Positions 26,070 through 34,047 of a DNA stretch of 58,912 bases are shown piece by piece. The stretch lies in the NCBI GenBank assembly GCA_002294405.1, contig DBFP01000011.1, positions 1 through 58,912 of the forward strand, in the 5' to 3' direction. The notes under the pieces were generated by a model that did not search any database, was not told the origin of the DNA, and worked only from the letters and a program-made list of their open reading frames with translations. Source of the DNA: Anaerolineales bacterium UBA877 (lineage in GTDB: Bacteria; Chloroflexota; Anaerolineae; Anaerolineales; Villigracilaceae). Position numbers and translations under genes: made by a program. How positions within the stretch are numbered: the first letter of the stretch is position 1; each line of letters opens with the position of its first letter.

Positions 26070-26678
26070 ATGAAAAACTGGAAACTGGTAATTCTTGTGG
26101 TTGGCATTTTGCTGCTCGTGGCTGCTTTTGCTGCTTATGAGGCCCAAATGACCTCCTGCTACCCACCAGCGGCAACCGTGGCACAATTCAGCCCGGAGTA
26201 TTTAAAAGCGTTTCGAGACAACTGCAAACTGGATTCTGCGGTGTTTATCCAATTCAACGTGTTTTTAATGCTGGTTGTCCCGGGACTCACCCTTTTCTCC
26301 GCGTATTGGGTTTTAACACGCCCTCAAGTCAAAAACCGACCTGTTACACAATTAAACATTTTCTTGTTATTGATTATATTTGACAGTTTGCTGGTGACAT
26401 TGGTTTATATGTTGGCATATCCAGCACAGGGAACCATAAACCCTTCAACAGCGTGGGTTTTAGAGGTCATCGCAGCTCTCGGATTCTTATGTTATCTCGC
26501 TGCGCTTGCGCTGTGGCACTGGAAACGGTGGGGCCTGGCACTTTTCCAAGGTACTTCGGTTACCCTGGCAATTTTCATACTGCTGGGTGGAGGTTCATTG
26601 ATCCTGGCAGCAGTTATCTTGGCAGGGGTGATCGGGCTTTCCTTGCTGATGAGGTCATGGCGGGACAAATTGGTATGA
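26070..26678 (+). CDS. Hypothetical integral membrane protein
   Basis: The family is not recognised. The 202-residue product has about five hydrophobic segments: residues ~4-22 (LVILVVGILLLVAAFAAY), ~58-80, ~96-115, ~127-150 and ~157-192. Two cysteines (TSCYPP and DNCKL) lie in the first loop and could form an extracytoplasmic disulfide. It follows the kinase by 23 bases, so it may be co-transcribed with it. Confidence 0.75.
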   Translation: MKNWKLVILVVGILLLVAAFAAYEAQMTSCYPPAATVAQFSPEYLKAFRDNCKLDSAVFIQFNVFLMLVVPGLTLFSAYWVLTRPQVKNRPVTQLNIFLLLIIFDSLLVTLVYMLAYPAQGTINPSTAWVLEVIAALGFLCYLAALALWHWKRWGLALFQGTSVTLAIFILLGGGSLILAAVILAGVIGLSLLMRSWRDKLV

Positions 26679-26802
26679 CAACAGGTTTTATCACCTGTTA
26701 AAAAGCAACCCGGGACGCAAAGGCAGGCGGTGGGGGAATAATGGTCGTAAAAGGCAGAGTATAATCGTCAAAGTTTGACATCCTGTTTTGAAAGGAAATT
26801 CA

Positions 26803-27249
26803 ATGCGTCCAGACTGGGACTCATATTTTATGAAGATTGCATATGCGGTATCCGAGCGCAGCACTTGCGACCGGGCTTTTGTCGGGTGTGTATTGGTGCT
26901 CGATAAACGCATTCTGACCACCGGGTTCAATGGTTCACCTGTGGGACAATCCCATTGTGATGAAGTGGGTCATTTAATCGTGGACGGTCATTGTATCCGT
27001 ACAATCCATGCGGAGACGAATGCGATCATTCAAGGAGCGTTGCACGGAGTATCCACCAAGGGCGCGACTTGTTATGTTACGCATTTACCATGCATTAGTT
27101 GTACCAAGGCATTGATTAATGCCGGAATCACCCGCTTGGTATATAGCGTTGCCTACCGGACAGATAAAAATGCCATGAATTTCTTAAATGACGCAAAGAT
27201 TGAGGTTTACCAATTACCCTTTGCCGAAGCACCCCAACCCACAGAGTAA
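26803..27249 (+). CDS. dCMP deaminase family protein
   Basis: The enzyme would deaminate dCMP to dUMP, a precursor of dTMP. Start ATG 26803 follows AAAGGA; an in-frame TTG at 26788 is less likely. The 148-residue product has the zinc site HAETNAI and THLPCISCTKAL (His, Cys, Cys), with the glutamate as proton shuttle. It resembles ComEB-type proteins. A TATAAT at 26760-26765 may be its -10, though no clear -35 is visible. Confidence 0.9.
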   Translation: MRPDWDSYFMKIAYAVSERSTCDRAFVGCVLVLDKRILTTGFNGSPVGQSHCDEVGHLIVDGHCIRTIHAETNAIIQGALHGVSTKGATCYVTHLPCISCTKALINAGITRLVYSVAYRTDKNAMNFLNDAKIEVYQLPFAEAPQPTE

Positions 27250-27331
27250 TTTTCCAAAATCCCAGTATTTATTATACCTATCTCACTTGGGGAAAAATGT
27301 GCAGGAGATTCCAATCCTGGTGCGGTTAAAT

Positions 27332-28114
27332 TTATACAGTGGGGAACCTGAGGGATATTTCCTTAACAGATATTGCCTCGATTTCCATCCAGGCAGACGA
27401 ATTTGCCAGGGTGCCAAAGCTCAGACTTCCCCGGGAGGTCCAGGCAGCGAACTGGTTATCCACCCAAATTACCAATCCAAGGGGAATATTGGGTGAGATT
27501 GGAGTTTTCAGGATGGATACGCCGTCAATATAGAATTCAACGCTTTCGCGCAGCCAGTCCAGAGAATATTCGTGCCATTTGGTGACGTCTGCTGATATTG
27601 CGACTGCATCCTGCCGGACGACCTTACATGCCATTTTGCGGAGGAGTCGGGAAAAGGGTTTAATAACCAGGAGAGGTAACAGGAAAAAACAAGGCGTCAA
27701 GAGTACCGTTGGAATGGCTGCAGAGGTGATCGTTCCAGCAAAGAAACCATTGCCAGGGATGCCCGCATGCAGGGAAAGCCAATTTTGCTTGGATCCATAA
27801 AAAAACCAGGCAGCGTTTGGAAGAGCCGGCAGCACCCTGGCTTTATCTCCGAATCCAATTAAACTGCCAAAAGGATCATTCCACAAACCGAATCCCCAAG
27901 TTCCGGGAAGATCGGGGGCTGACAGTTTGGCTCGCAAGCAAAAAATCCATGGGGGGGAGTGCAGGAAATGTCTACGTGGGAGACCCGCGTAATCATCCAA
28001 TTGCGCCAACCGATATGTATTTTTTCCTCCTGGAGGAATACGCAGCTGCCAGCCGGTTTCTGTCCGGTTTGCTGCAGCCCCGGGGGAGAAGCTTGGTTTT
28101 AGAGCATTTTCCAT
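27332..28114 (-). CDS. Hypothetical protein with concanavalin A-like (GH16/LamG-like) pattern and hydrophobic insert
   Basis: The 260-residue product has no signal peptide. The C-terminal part TKWHEYSLDWLRESVEFYID and PLGLVIWVDNQFA resembles beta-sandwich laminarinase/lectin folds. The N-terminal part GTWGFGLWNDPFGSLIGFG fits the same fold. The GH16 catalytic ExDxxE was not seen, so it is probably not a glycosidase. Between the two halves (~residues 125-165) lies a strongly hydrophobic stretch (PTVLLTPCFFLLPLLVIKPF) that could associate with a membrane. It is divergent from the MBL gene at 28157. Confidence 0.65.
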   Translation of the reverse strand: MENALKPSFSPGAAANRTETGWQLRIPPGGKNTYRLAQLDDYAGLPRRHFLHSPPWIFCLRAKLSAPDLPGTWGFGLWNDPFGSLIGFGDKARVLPALPNAAWFFYGSKQNWLSLHAGIPGNGFFAGTITSAAIPTVLLTPCFFLLPLLVIKPFSRLLRKMACKVVRQDAVAISADVTKWHEYSLDWLRESVEFYIDGVSILKTPISPNIPLGLVIWVDNQFAAWTSRGSLSFGTLANSSAWMEIEAISVKEISLRFPTV

Positions 28115-28156
28115 GACTTTAATTATACGGGTATAATTGCCTTCACGGAGAACTCA

Positions 28157-28810
28157 ATGGAAATTACCTGGTATGGTCATTCCTGTTTTCGATTGACCGA
28201 GCGAAGTATGGCAACAGTGGTTACGGATCCCTTCGATGCCGAAACGGTGGGTTATGAACCAATAAAACTTAAGGCTGATATTGTTACTTCAAGTCATGAT
28301 GCCCCCGGTCATAACTGTCTCAGCACCGTAAAAGGGTACAGTCACGCAATCACGGGTCCGGGCGAATTTGAGATCGGCGGAGTATTTATTACGGGGGTCC
28401 AAACCGACCTGTCAGGAAAAAAAACCGTGACCGACAAACCCCGCAATACTCTCTATGTTTTTGATTATATGGGCATCACGGTAGCCCACCTGGGTGACCT
28501 GCGCTCAGTACCAACTCAAACCGAGATCGAGGCATTGGGAACGGTACATGTTGCCCTGGTACCGGTGGGAGGTGGGTCTGGATTGAACGCCGCCAAGGCA
28601 GCCGAAGTTGTCAGCTTGTTGGAACCCAACGTGGTAATTCCCATGCATTTCTATTCCCCACAAGCCAAGGTGCAGCTGGACAAGCTGGACAAATTTATGA
28701 AGGAAATGGGTCTGCATGAGGCAGAGACAATGCCCACACTTAAAGTCTCCAAGTCATCTCTTCCTGACGAGACAAAGGTCATTGTCCTGGATTACCAGCG
28801 GGAACAATAA
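28157..28810 (+). CDS. MBL-fold metal-dependent hydrolase (UlaG/UPF0173-like)
   Basis: The 217-residue product begins MEITWYGHSCFRL, the opening of UlaG-like metallo-beta-lactamase-fold proteins, and has VTDPFD and a C-terminal VVIPMHF histidine. The usual HxHxDH motif is altered: the equivalent place reads SSHDAPGH, which keeps His, Asp and His. The substrate is unknown. A TATAAT at 28132-28137 is a likely -10. CGGAGA precedes the ATG. Confidence 0.85.
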   Translation: MEITWYGHSCFRLTERSMATVVTDPFDAETVGYEPIKLKADIVTSSHDAPGHNCLSTVKGYSHAITGPGEFEIGGVFITGVQTDLSGKKTVTDKPRNTLYVFDYMGITVAHLGDLRSVPTQTEIEALGTVHVALVPVGGGSGLNAAKAAEVVSLLEPNVVIPMHFYSPQAKVQLDKLDKFMKEMGLHEAETMPTLKVSKSSLPDETKVIVLDYQREQ

Positions 28811-28849
28811 GATGCAAAATAATCTTGTGAAGTATGTGAACGGGTAACA

Positions 28850-29152
28850 ATGGCTGTCAAATTAGTCATGACCTGGGATATTGCACCTGACCATGAACAG
28901 GATTATTTTGAGTTTGTAATCAATGAATTTGTTCCGGGTGTTCAGCGGATGGGATTGCAACCCGCGGAAGCCTGGGCAACCGTATTCGGCGATTATCCTC
29001 AGATCCAGGTTGGAATCCTGGCGGAAGACCTTCCCGACGTGCAACGCGCGTTGAATTCGGAAAGCTGGACCCAGTTGCAGGATAAACTCTTTGCGCTTGT
29101 AAAAAATTTCTCTTACAAAGTCATTCCAGCCCGCAGCGGATTCCAGTTCTAA
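28850..29152 (+). CDS. Hypothetical small protein
   Basis: This 100-residue soluble protein (MAVKLVMTWDIAPDHEQDYF at the start) has an alternating beta-alpha-beta pattern that suggests a dimeric ferredoxin-like barrel, but I cannot assign a family. It follows the MBL gene by 39 bases and may be in the same transcript. The ribosome binding site is weak (GGGTAAC). Confidence 0.7.
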   Translation: MAVKLVMTWDIAPDHEQDYFEFVINEFVPGVQRMGLQPAEAWATVFGDYPQIQVGILAEDLPDVQRALNSESWTQLQDKLFALVKNFSYKVIPARSGFQF

Positions 29153-29221
29153 AAACTCCCTGAAGGATCACGCAGGAACACGAGACAAGGCTTTTCGTCC
29201 AGCGTGACCTCGTTTTTTTTT

Positions 29222-30274
29222 ATGACCCGATTTGCCAGGAAAATTCTAAATTGGTATGGTCAAAATGGGCGAAAATTACCCTGGCGGGGTGATTCGGACC
29301 CCTACGTGGTATGGGTCTCAGAGATCATGCTCCAGCAAACCAGGGTAAATTCCATTTTCCCCTATTTTAATCGCTGGATAAAGCGCTTCCCGAAAATACC
29401 AGAACTGGCAGCTGCTTCGGAGCAAGAAGTCCTTTCAATCTGGGAAGGACTTGGGTATTACAGCCGGGCACGTAATTTGAGAAAGGCTGCGAAAATTATC
29501 ATGGAAAAATACGGGGGAGAACTACCGCATGATCTGGCAAGTCTGCGCAAACTCCCCGGGATTGGGCGGTATACAGTGGGGGCCATCGCTTCGATGGCAT
29601 TTGGAATGAATGTCGCCACTTTGGATGGTAACATACGGCGGGTTTACTCACGGGTTTTCAATGTAACAGAATATGCTGATGGCTCGGTAGGCGAAAAGAT
29701 CCTTTGGGCACTGGCTGAAAAATATCTTCCAGTTGGGCACGCGGGAGATTTTAACCAGGCACTCATGGACCTGGGTGCAATCATCTGTCTGCCACGGGAC
29801 CCGGATTGTCAGGTCTGCCCGATCATGGGTTTATGCGATGCTCGCAAGCTGGGACTCCAGAACCTGCGTCCCGTACTAAAACCCAGGGCCAGCATCCCTC
29901 ACCATACTGTAACTGCAGCAATACTCAGGAGGAATGGAAAAATCCTCCTGGCAAAGCGTCCCTCGAAAGGACTGCTGGGTGGCATGTGGGAGTTTCCGGG
30001 CGGCAAGGTTGAAGCAGGGGAAACGGTTAAAGACTGTCTTGCACGCGAAATCAGGGAGGAACTGGGAGTGGAGATAAACATTGGCGAATCCTTGGGCACC
30101 TATCACCATGCGTATACCCATTTCCGGATCACCCTTCATGCATTTTTATGCGAAATAATAAATGGTGAACCGAAGCCTTTAGAAGCTGAAAATCTGGCAT
30201 GGGTTCCACCAGGGAAACTTGCCCGTTACCCAATGGGGAAGGTGGACCGGCAAATTGCAGGGCAGCTTGAATGA
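29222..30274 (+). CDS. mutY: A/G-specific adenine glycosylase with intact C-terminal Nudix box
   Basis: MutY removes adenine opposite 8-oxoguanine. The start is uncertain: ATG 29222 gives the usual MTRFARKILNWYGQNGRKLP; a GTG at 29204 would add six residues. Neither has a good ribosome binding site. The ATG directly follows nine T. The catalytic parts are SEIMLQQTRV, LPGIGRYTVGAIASMAFG and LDGNIRRV, and the 4Fe-4S cluster cysteines fit C-X6-C-X2-C-X5-C. The C-terminal domain has a complete Nudix motif (GGKVEAGE ... REIREELGV), which MutY usually lacks. It overlaps pcm by four bases. Confidence 0.93.
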   Translation: MTRFARKILNWYGQNGRKLPWRGDSDPYVVWVSEIMLQQTRVNSIFPYFNRWIKRFPKIPELAAASEQEVLSIWEGLGYYSRARNLRKAAKIIMEKYGGELPHDLASLRKLPGIGRYTVGAIASMAFGMNVATLDGNIRRVYSRVFNVTEYADGSVGEKILWALAEKYLPVGHAGDFNQALMDLGAIICLPRDPDCQVCPIMGLCDARKLGLQNLRPVLKPRASIPHHTVTAAILRRNGKILLAKRPSKGLLGGMWEFPGGKVEAGETVKDCLAREIREELGVEINIGESLGTYHHAYTHFRITLHAFLCEIINGEPKPLEAENLAWVPPGKLARYPMGKVDRQIAGQLE

Positions 30275-30918
30275 ATGAAGATGAGTTTCAGATTGCGCGT
30301 AAACGCATGGTCGATGAACAGATCGCTGCACGGGGTATTCAAGACCCCCACCTGTTGGCTGTGATGAGGTCAGTACCGCGTCATCTTTTCGTTCCGGTTG
30401 ATGACCTTGCCTGGGCCTATGCGGATGGTCCACTACCCATAGGTCACGGACAAACGATTTCCCAACCATATATCGTTGCATTGATGACTGATTTGCTAGA
30501 ATTGGAATTGTCTGACCGGGTATTGGAAGTTGGCACTGGGTCAGGGTACCAAGCTGCTATCCTGGGACAAATGGCACAGGAAGTGCACACGATCGAGGTG
30601 GTGCCTGAACTGGCTGCAGGGGCGACCAGCCTCTTGAGTCAAATTGGCTATTCTAATATTCATGTTCATACGGGGGACGGATCCATGGGGTGGCCGGATG
30701 CTGCGCCGTATACAGGGATCCTCGTGGCTGCGGCCGCCCCCTCCGCCCCACGCCCACTCCTTGACCAAACGGCAGATGGTGGAAGGTTGGTCATCCCGGT
30801 TGGAAGCCGGGGTTACCAACACCTGGAGGTCTGGATTCGAAGGGGGATGAAATACGAGTGCCGCGAAAATATTGCCGTTGCTTTCGTACCATTACGCGGC
30901 GAATACGGGTGGAAGTGA
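30271..30918 (+). CDS. pcm: Protein-L-isoaspartate O-methyltransferase
   Basis: The enzyme methylates isoaspartyl residues in damaged proteins for repair. The 215-residue product has ARGIQDPHLLAVMRSVPRHL, the substrate loop GHGQTISQPYIVALMTDLL, the SAM motif VLEVGTGSGYQAAILGQMA, and the following acidic strand VHTIEVVPELA. The start overlaps the mutY stop (ATGA), linking protein and DNA repair in one transcript. Confidence 0.94.
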   Translation: MNEDEFQIARKRMVDEQIAARGIQDPHLLAVMRSVPRHLFVPVDDLAWAYADGPLPIGHGQTISQPYIVALMTDLLELELSDRVLEVGTGSGYQAAILGQMAQEVHTIEVVPELAAGATSLLSQIGYSNIHVHTGDGSMGWPDAAPYTGILVAAAAPSAPRPLLDQTADGGRLVIPVGSRGYQHLEVWIRRGMKYECRENIAVAFVPLRGEYGWK

Positions 30919-30979
30919 AACCTCGGGATTATTAAAACTAAAACACAAAAACCTCAAAAAGTTTGCCTTCGTTATCCCT

Positions 30980-31010
30980 GGGGGATCTCAGTGTCGCCCC
31001 CTTTAATTTC
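30980..31010 (+). terminator. Weak candidate terminator after pcm
   Basis: GGGGG (30980-30984) can pair with CCCCC (30997-31001) over a 12-base loop, followed by TTTAATTT. It sits between convergent pcm and uvrB. Confidence 0.35.
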
Positions 31011-31065
31011 CTCTAAATTATTCCCCCATATGAAGCAAATCATAATTAAAAAACGTGATGATGAA

Positions 31066-33105
31066 TTAATCGTCCCCAACCAGCAATTTCAGTCGTTCCC
31101 AGGGATTTAATTTTTCGTCATCTGCCAGGATGGATTTCAATTCATACATCTCATCGCGCAGTGCAGCGGCGCGTTCAAATTCCAAATTTTTGGCGGCTTC
31201 CTTCATTTGTTTTTCCATTTCTGCGATCACTTTTTGCAGTTCATTGCGGGAGGTCACATCCCTGTGTTTTCCAGTTTTATATTCCCCTTTCATTTCTGCT
31301 ACTGCTTTTGGCGACATCTGGTCAGTCAGGTCACGGATTGCCTTGTGGATGCTGACCGGAACAATCCCGTGCTCCTGGTTGAACCTGACCTGTTTGGCTC
31401 TCCTTCGACTGGTTTCATCCATAGCCCGGCGCATCGAGTCTGTGATCTTGTCAGCATACATGATCACGCGGCCATTGATATGGCGCGCAGCACGCCCGGT
31501 GGTCTGGATTAGGGCTGTATCTGAACGCAGGAAGCCTTCCTTGTCAGCATCCAGGATCGCCACCAATGAAACTTCCGGCAGGTCGAGTCCTTCCCGTAGG
31601 AGGTTAATACCAACAATCACATCAAATACACCCAGACGCAGGTCACGCAATATCCCAACCCGTTCAAGGGTTTCCACTTCCGAATGCAGGTAATGGACCT
31701 TGATCCCGAGTTCCATCAGGTAATCGGAAAGGTCTTCAGCCATGCGTTTGGTAAGCGTTGTAACCAAAACACGCTGACCCATATCGACCCGTGCCCGGAT
31801 TTCCTTCACCAGGTCATCCACTTGACCCTTTGTTGGGCGGATCTCCACTTCGGGATCCACCAGCCCCGTGGGACGGATGATCTGTTCCACCACCTGTTCT
31901 GCCTTACCCATCTCATACGGCCCAGGGGTGGCGGAAGTGTAAATGGTACTGCCCATCACGTGCTCAAATTCGTCGAATTTGAGCGGGCGGTTATCCAGGG
32001 CGGAAGGCAAACGGAAACCATATTCCACCAGCGTCTCCTTGCGGGAACGGTCGCCATTATACATGCCTCGTATTTGCGGGATGCTCATGTGGGATTCGTC
32101 TATCACCAGAAGGTAGTCACTGGGGAGAAAATCCACTAATGTCCAGGGATGAGTTCCCGGAGCCCGCTGATCCAGCTGGCGGGAGTAATTCTCAATCCCT
32201 GCACAAGTACCTATTTCCCTCAGCATTTCAATGTCATACCGGGAGCGCTGCTCAATGCGTTGGGCTTCTATTAATTTCTCATTTTTTTTGAAGAATGCTA
32301 TTCGTTCATCCAATTCTTTTTCGATATTGTCAATGGATACCTTGAGACGTTCTTCTCCCGCCAGGTAATGCTTGGCGGGGTAAATGTCCACCTGGTTCGG
32401 TTCGGAAAGGATTTCTCCGGTCAAAGGATTCACTTCGGAGATGCGCTCCACCTCGTCTCCAAAGAAAGTTACTCGATAACCACGTTTGTTTTCATAAGCG
32501 GGGATGATCTCGAGGGTATCGCCGCGGACCCGGAAGGTCCCAGGTTTCAATTCCATGTCATTACGCTGGTATTGACCATCCACCAACTGGCGGATCAATG
32601 CGTTTCGCCTTGTTATTGCACCAACTTTCAAACCAACCACCCCCTTGCCGTATTCTTCAGGATTACCCAGACCATATATACAAGAGACCGAGGCAACTAT
32701 GATGACATCCCTGCGTGACATCAGTGCGGTAGTAGCCGCCAACCGCAGACGTTCGATCTCTTCATTAATATCTGTTTCCTTTTCTATATAAAGGTCATGC
32801 CGCGGAACATAGGCTTCCGGTTGGTAATAATCATAGTAAGATACAAAGTACGAGACAGCATTTTCTGGAAAAAACTCGCGGAATTCTGCGTATAGCTGAG
32901 CTGCCAGGGTCTTGTTGTGGGCCATGATGAGCGCGGGTTTTTGCACCGCCTGGATCACCGAGGCGACGGTGAAAGTTTTCCCGGTACCAGTCGCCCCCAG
33001 AAGGACCTGGTGTTTTAATCCGCGGTTGACTCCCTCAACCAGCTGGCGAATGGCTTCCGGCTGGTCACCGGTCGGTTGGAATGGGGCGATAAGTTTAAAA
33101 TCCAT
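31066..33105 (-). CDS. uvrB: Excinuclease ABC subunit UvrB
   Basis: UvrB is the damage-verifying helicase-like subunit of nucleotide excision repair. Start is ATG 33105; the frame can be extended one codon to a GTG. The 679-residue product has the Walker [13 protein letters not shown], the beta-hairpin [15 protein letters not shown], helicase motifs (VVDESHMS-like [19 protein letters not shown]), and the C-terminal UVR motif ([18 protein letters not shown]) that binds UvrC. No strong ribosome binding site or clear SOS box was seen. Confidence 0.97.
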   Translation of the reverse strand: MDFKLIAPFQPTGDQPEAIRQLVEGVNRGLKHQVLLGATGTGKTFTVASVIQAVQKPALIMAHNKTLAAQLYAEFREFFPENAVSYFVSYYDYYQPEAYVPRHDLYIEKETDINEEIERLRLAATTALMSRRDVIIVASVSCIYGLGNPEEYGKGVVGLKVGAITRRNALIRQLVDGQYQRNDMELKPGTFRVRGDTLEIIPAYENKRGYRVTFFGDEVERISEVNPLTGEILSEPNQVDIYPAKHYLAGEERLKVSIDNIEKELDERIAFFKKNEKLIEAQRIEQRSRYDIEMLREIGTCAGIENYSRQLDQRAPGTHPWTLVDFLPSDYLLVIDESHMSIPQIRGMYNGDRSRKETLVEYGFRLPSALDNRPLKFDEFEHVMGSTIYTSATPGPYEMGKAEQVVEQIIRPTGLVDPEVEIRPTKGQVDDLVKEIRARVDMGQRVLVTTLTKRMAEDLSDYLMELGIKVHYLHSEVETLERVGILRDLRLGVFDVIVGINLLREGLDLPEVSLVAILDADKEGFLRSDTALIQTTGRAARHINGRVIMYADKITDSMRRAMDETSRRRAKQVRFNQEHGIVPVSIHKAIRDLTDQMSPKAVAEMKGEYKTGKHRDVTSRNELQKVIAEMEKQMKEAAKNLEFERAAALRDEMYELKSILADDEKLNPWERLKLLVGDD

Positions 33106-33298
33106 CACAAAATCCCATTGATATTGAAATTACATATCGAACGAAGAGTATTTTATCGCAAATTTGTTCTAAAATAAATGGTGGAAGAAAAATATCGTTG
33201 AGAATAATAATTACCATTCAGGGTGGTTGATATTATGTCCACCTTGTTCGACCGGTTAGTTATCCCCCGGGAGCTTTAAATATTAATCGATATAAATA

Positions 33299-33973
33299 TC
33301 ACGGCGCTGGAACGCTGGGTGGTTTCGCAGGATAGCCTGACCCCCAATCAGTGATGTCGCAAGTAACTGTCTGGTCGCTTTTTACCTGCACGATGGTTGG
33401 GCAGCCGCCAGTGTGACCTGAAGAGTCATACGCGACCACTTGAAAGTGACCGGGAACCAAAAAATCGCTGCTCATCGAGAAATAAGTTATACCTGCCCCG
33501 GTGATCATCCAGGAATAATAATAGGGGGCTTCCTGCCCGAAAGCCACGATCGCCAGGCTTGGGACTGAACCATAGGGATACCCGGTTATCGCCCCGGCGA
33601 TCGAACCTGGAGCCAAGGTGGGGGTAATGGTGGATTTCAGTGTCGGTGTGGGTAGCGTTGTGGGCGTCAGTGTATCCGTGGATCCAATAGTTACCGTGGG
33701 GCGTTTGGTGGGAGTGGGGGTGTCAGTAGAATGGATCATTGTTGGAGCGTTGGGAGATGATATAGTAGTAAGTTGCCCAATTTGGGCCAATGCTGTCAGG
33801 GTCAAGGCTACATTGGTGGCGACGGATCCACTACCTGGACCCGGAGTTCCACGTTTTGGAATATTGCATGACGTCAGGAAGGTAATTAATAAATAGCATA
33901 CAATCAACCGTAGACAATAAGGATCATTATTCCTGTGGCAAGATGGACATTTAGGTGAATAAACCATTTTCAT
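33299..33973 (-). CDS. Hypothetical lipoprotein with Thr/Pro-rich linker
   Basis: Starts at 34003 and 33973 are both possible; the second has GGA at proper distance. A short N-terminal CPSCHRNNDPYC segment precedes the hydrophobic stretch LRLIVCYLLITFL and the lipobox LTSC. The segment VATNVALTLTALAQ follows, then a TPTPTKRPT-type linker. The C-terminal ~90 residues (GSIAGAITGYPYGSVPSLAI) look like a beta-rich extracellular domain. The function is unknown. It lies 45 bases downstream of the KimA-like gene on the same strand. Confidence 0.7.
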   Translation of the reverse strand: MKMVYSPKCPSCHRNNDPYCLRLIVCYLLITFLTSCNIPKRGTPGPGSGSVATNVALTLTALAQIGQLTTISSPNAPTMIHSTDTPTPTKRPTVTIGSTDTLTPTTLPTPTLKSTITPTLAPGSIAGAITGYPYGSVPSLAIVAFGQEAPYYYSWMITGAGITYFSMSSDFLVPGHFQVVAYDSSGHTGGCPTIVQVKSDQTVTCDITDWGSGYPAKPPSVPAP

Positions 33974-34047
33974 AGAATTTTCCAGCTTAACAAATGGGGT
34001 CATATTTATTGAAATGATCGGTTTGGAACCCTGATCGTTTTTTCAAG

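Noticed and set aside
26680..26699. AACAGGT/ACCTGTT hairpin after the membrane protein gene
   Set aside because: It is followed by A residues rather than T on the plus strand, so it is not a terminator in the direction of transcription.
33109..33180. GAAC-containing sequence upstream of uvrB as a LexA site
   Set aside because: GAACAAATTTGC is not a proper inverted repeat, and the LexA motif in this phylum is uncertain.
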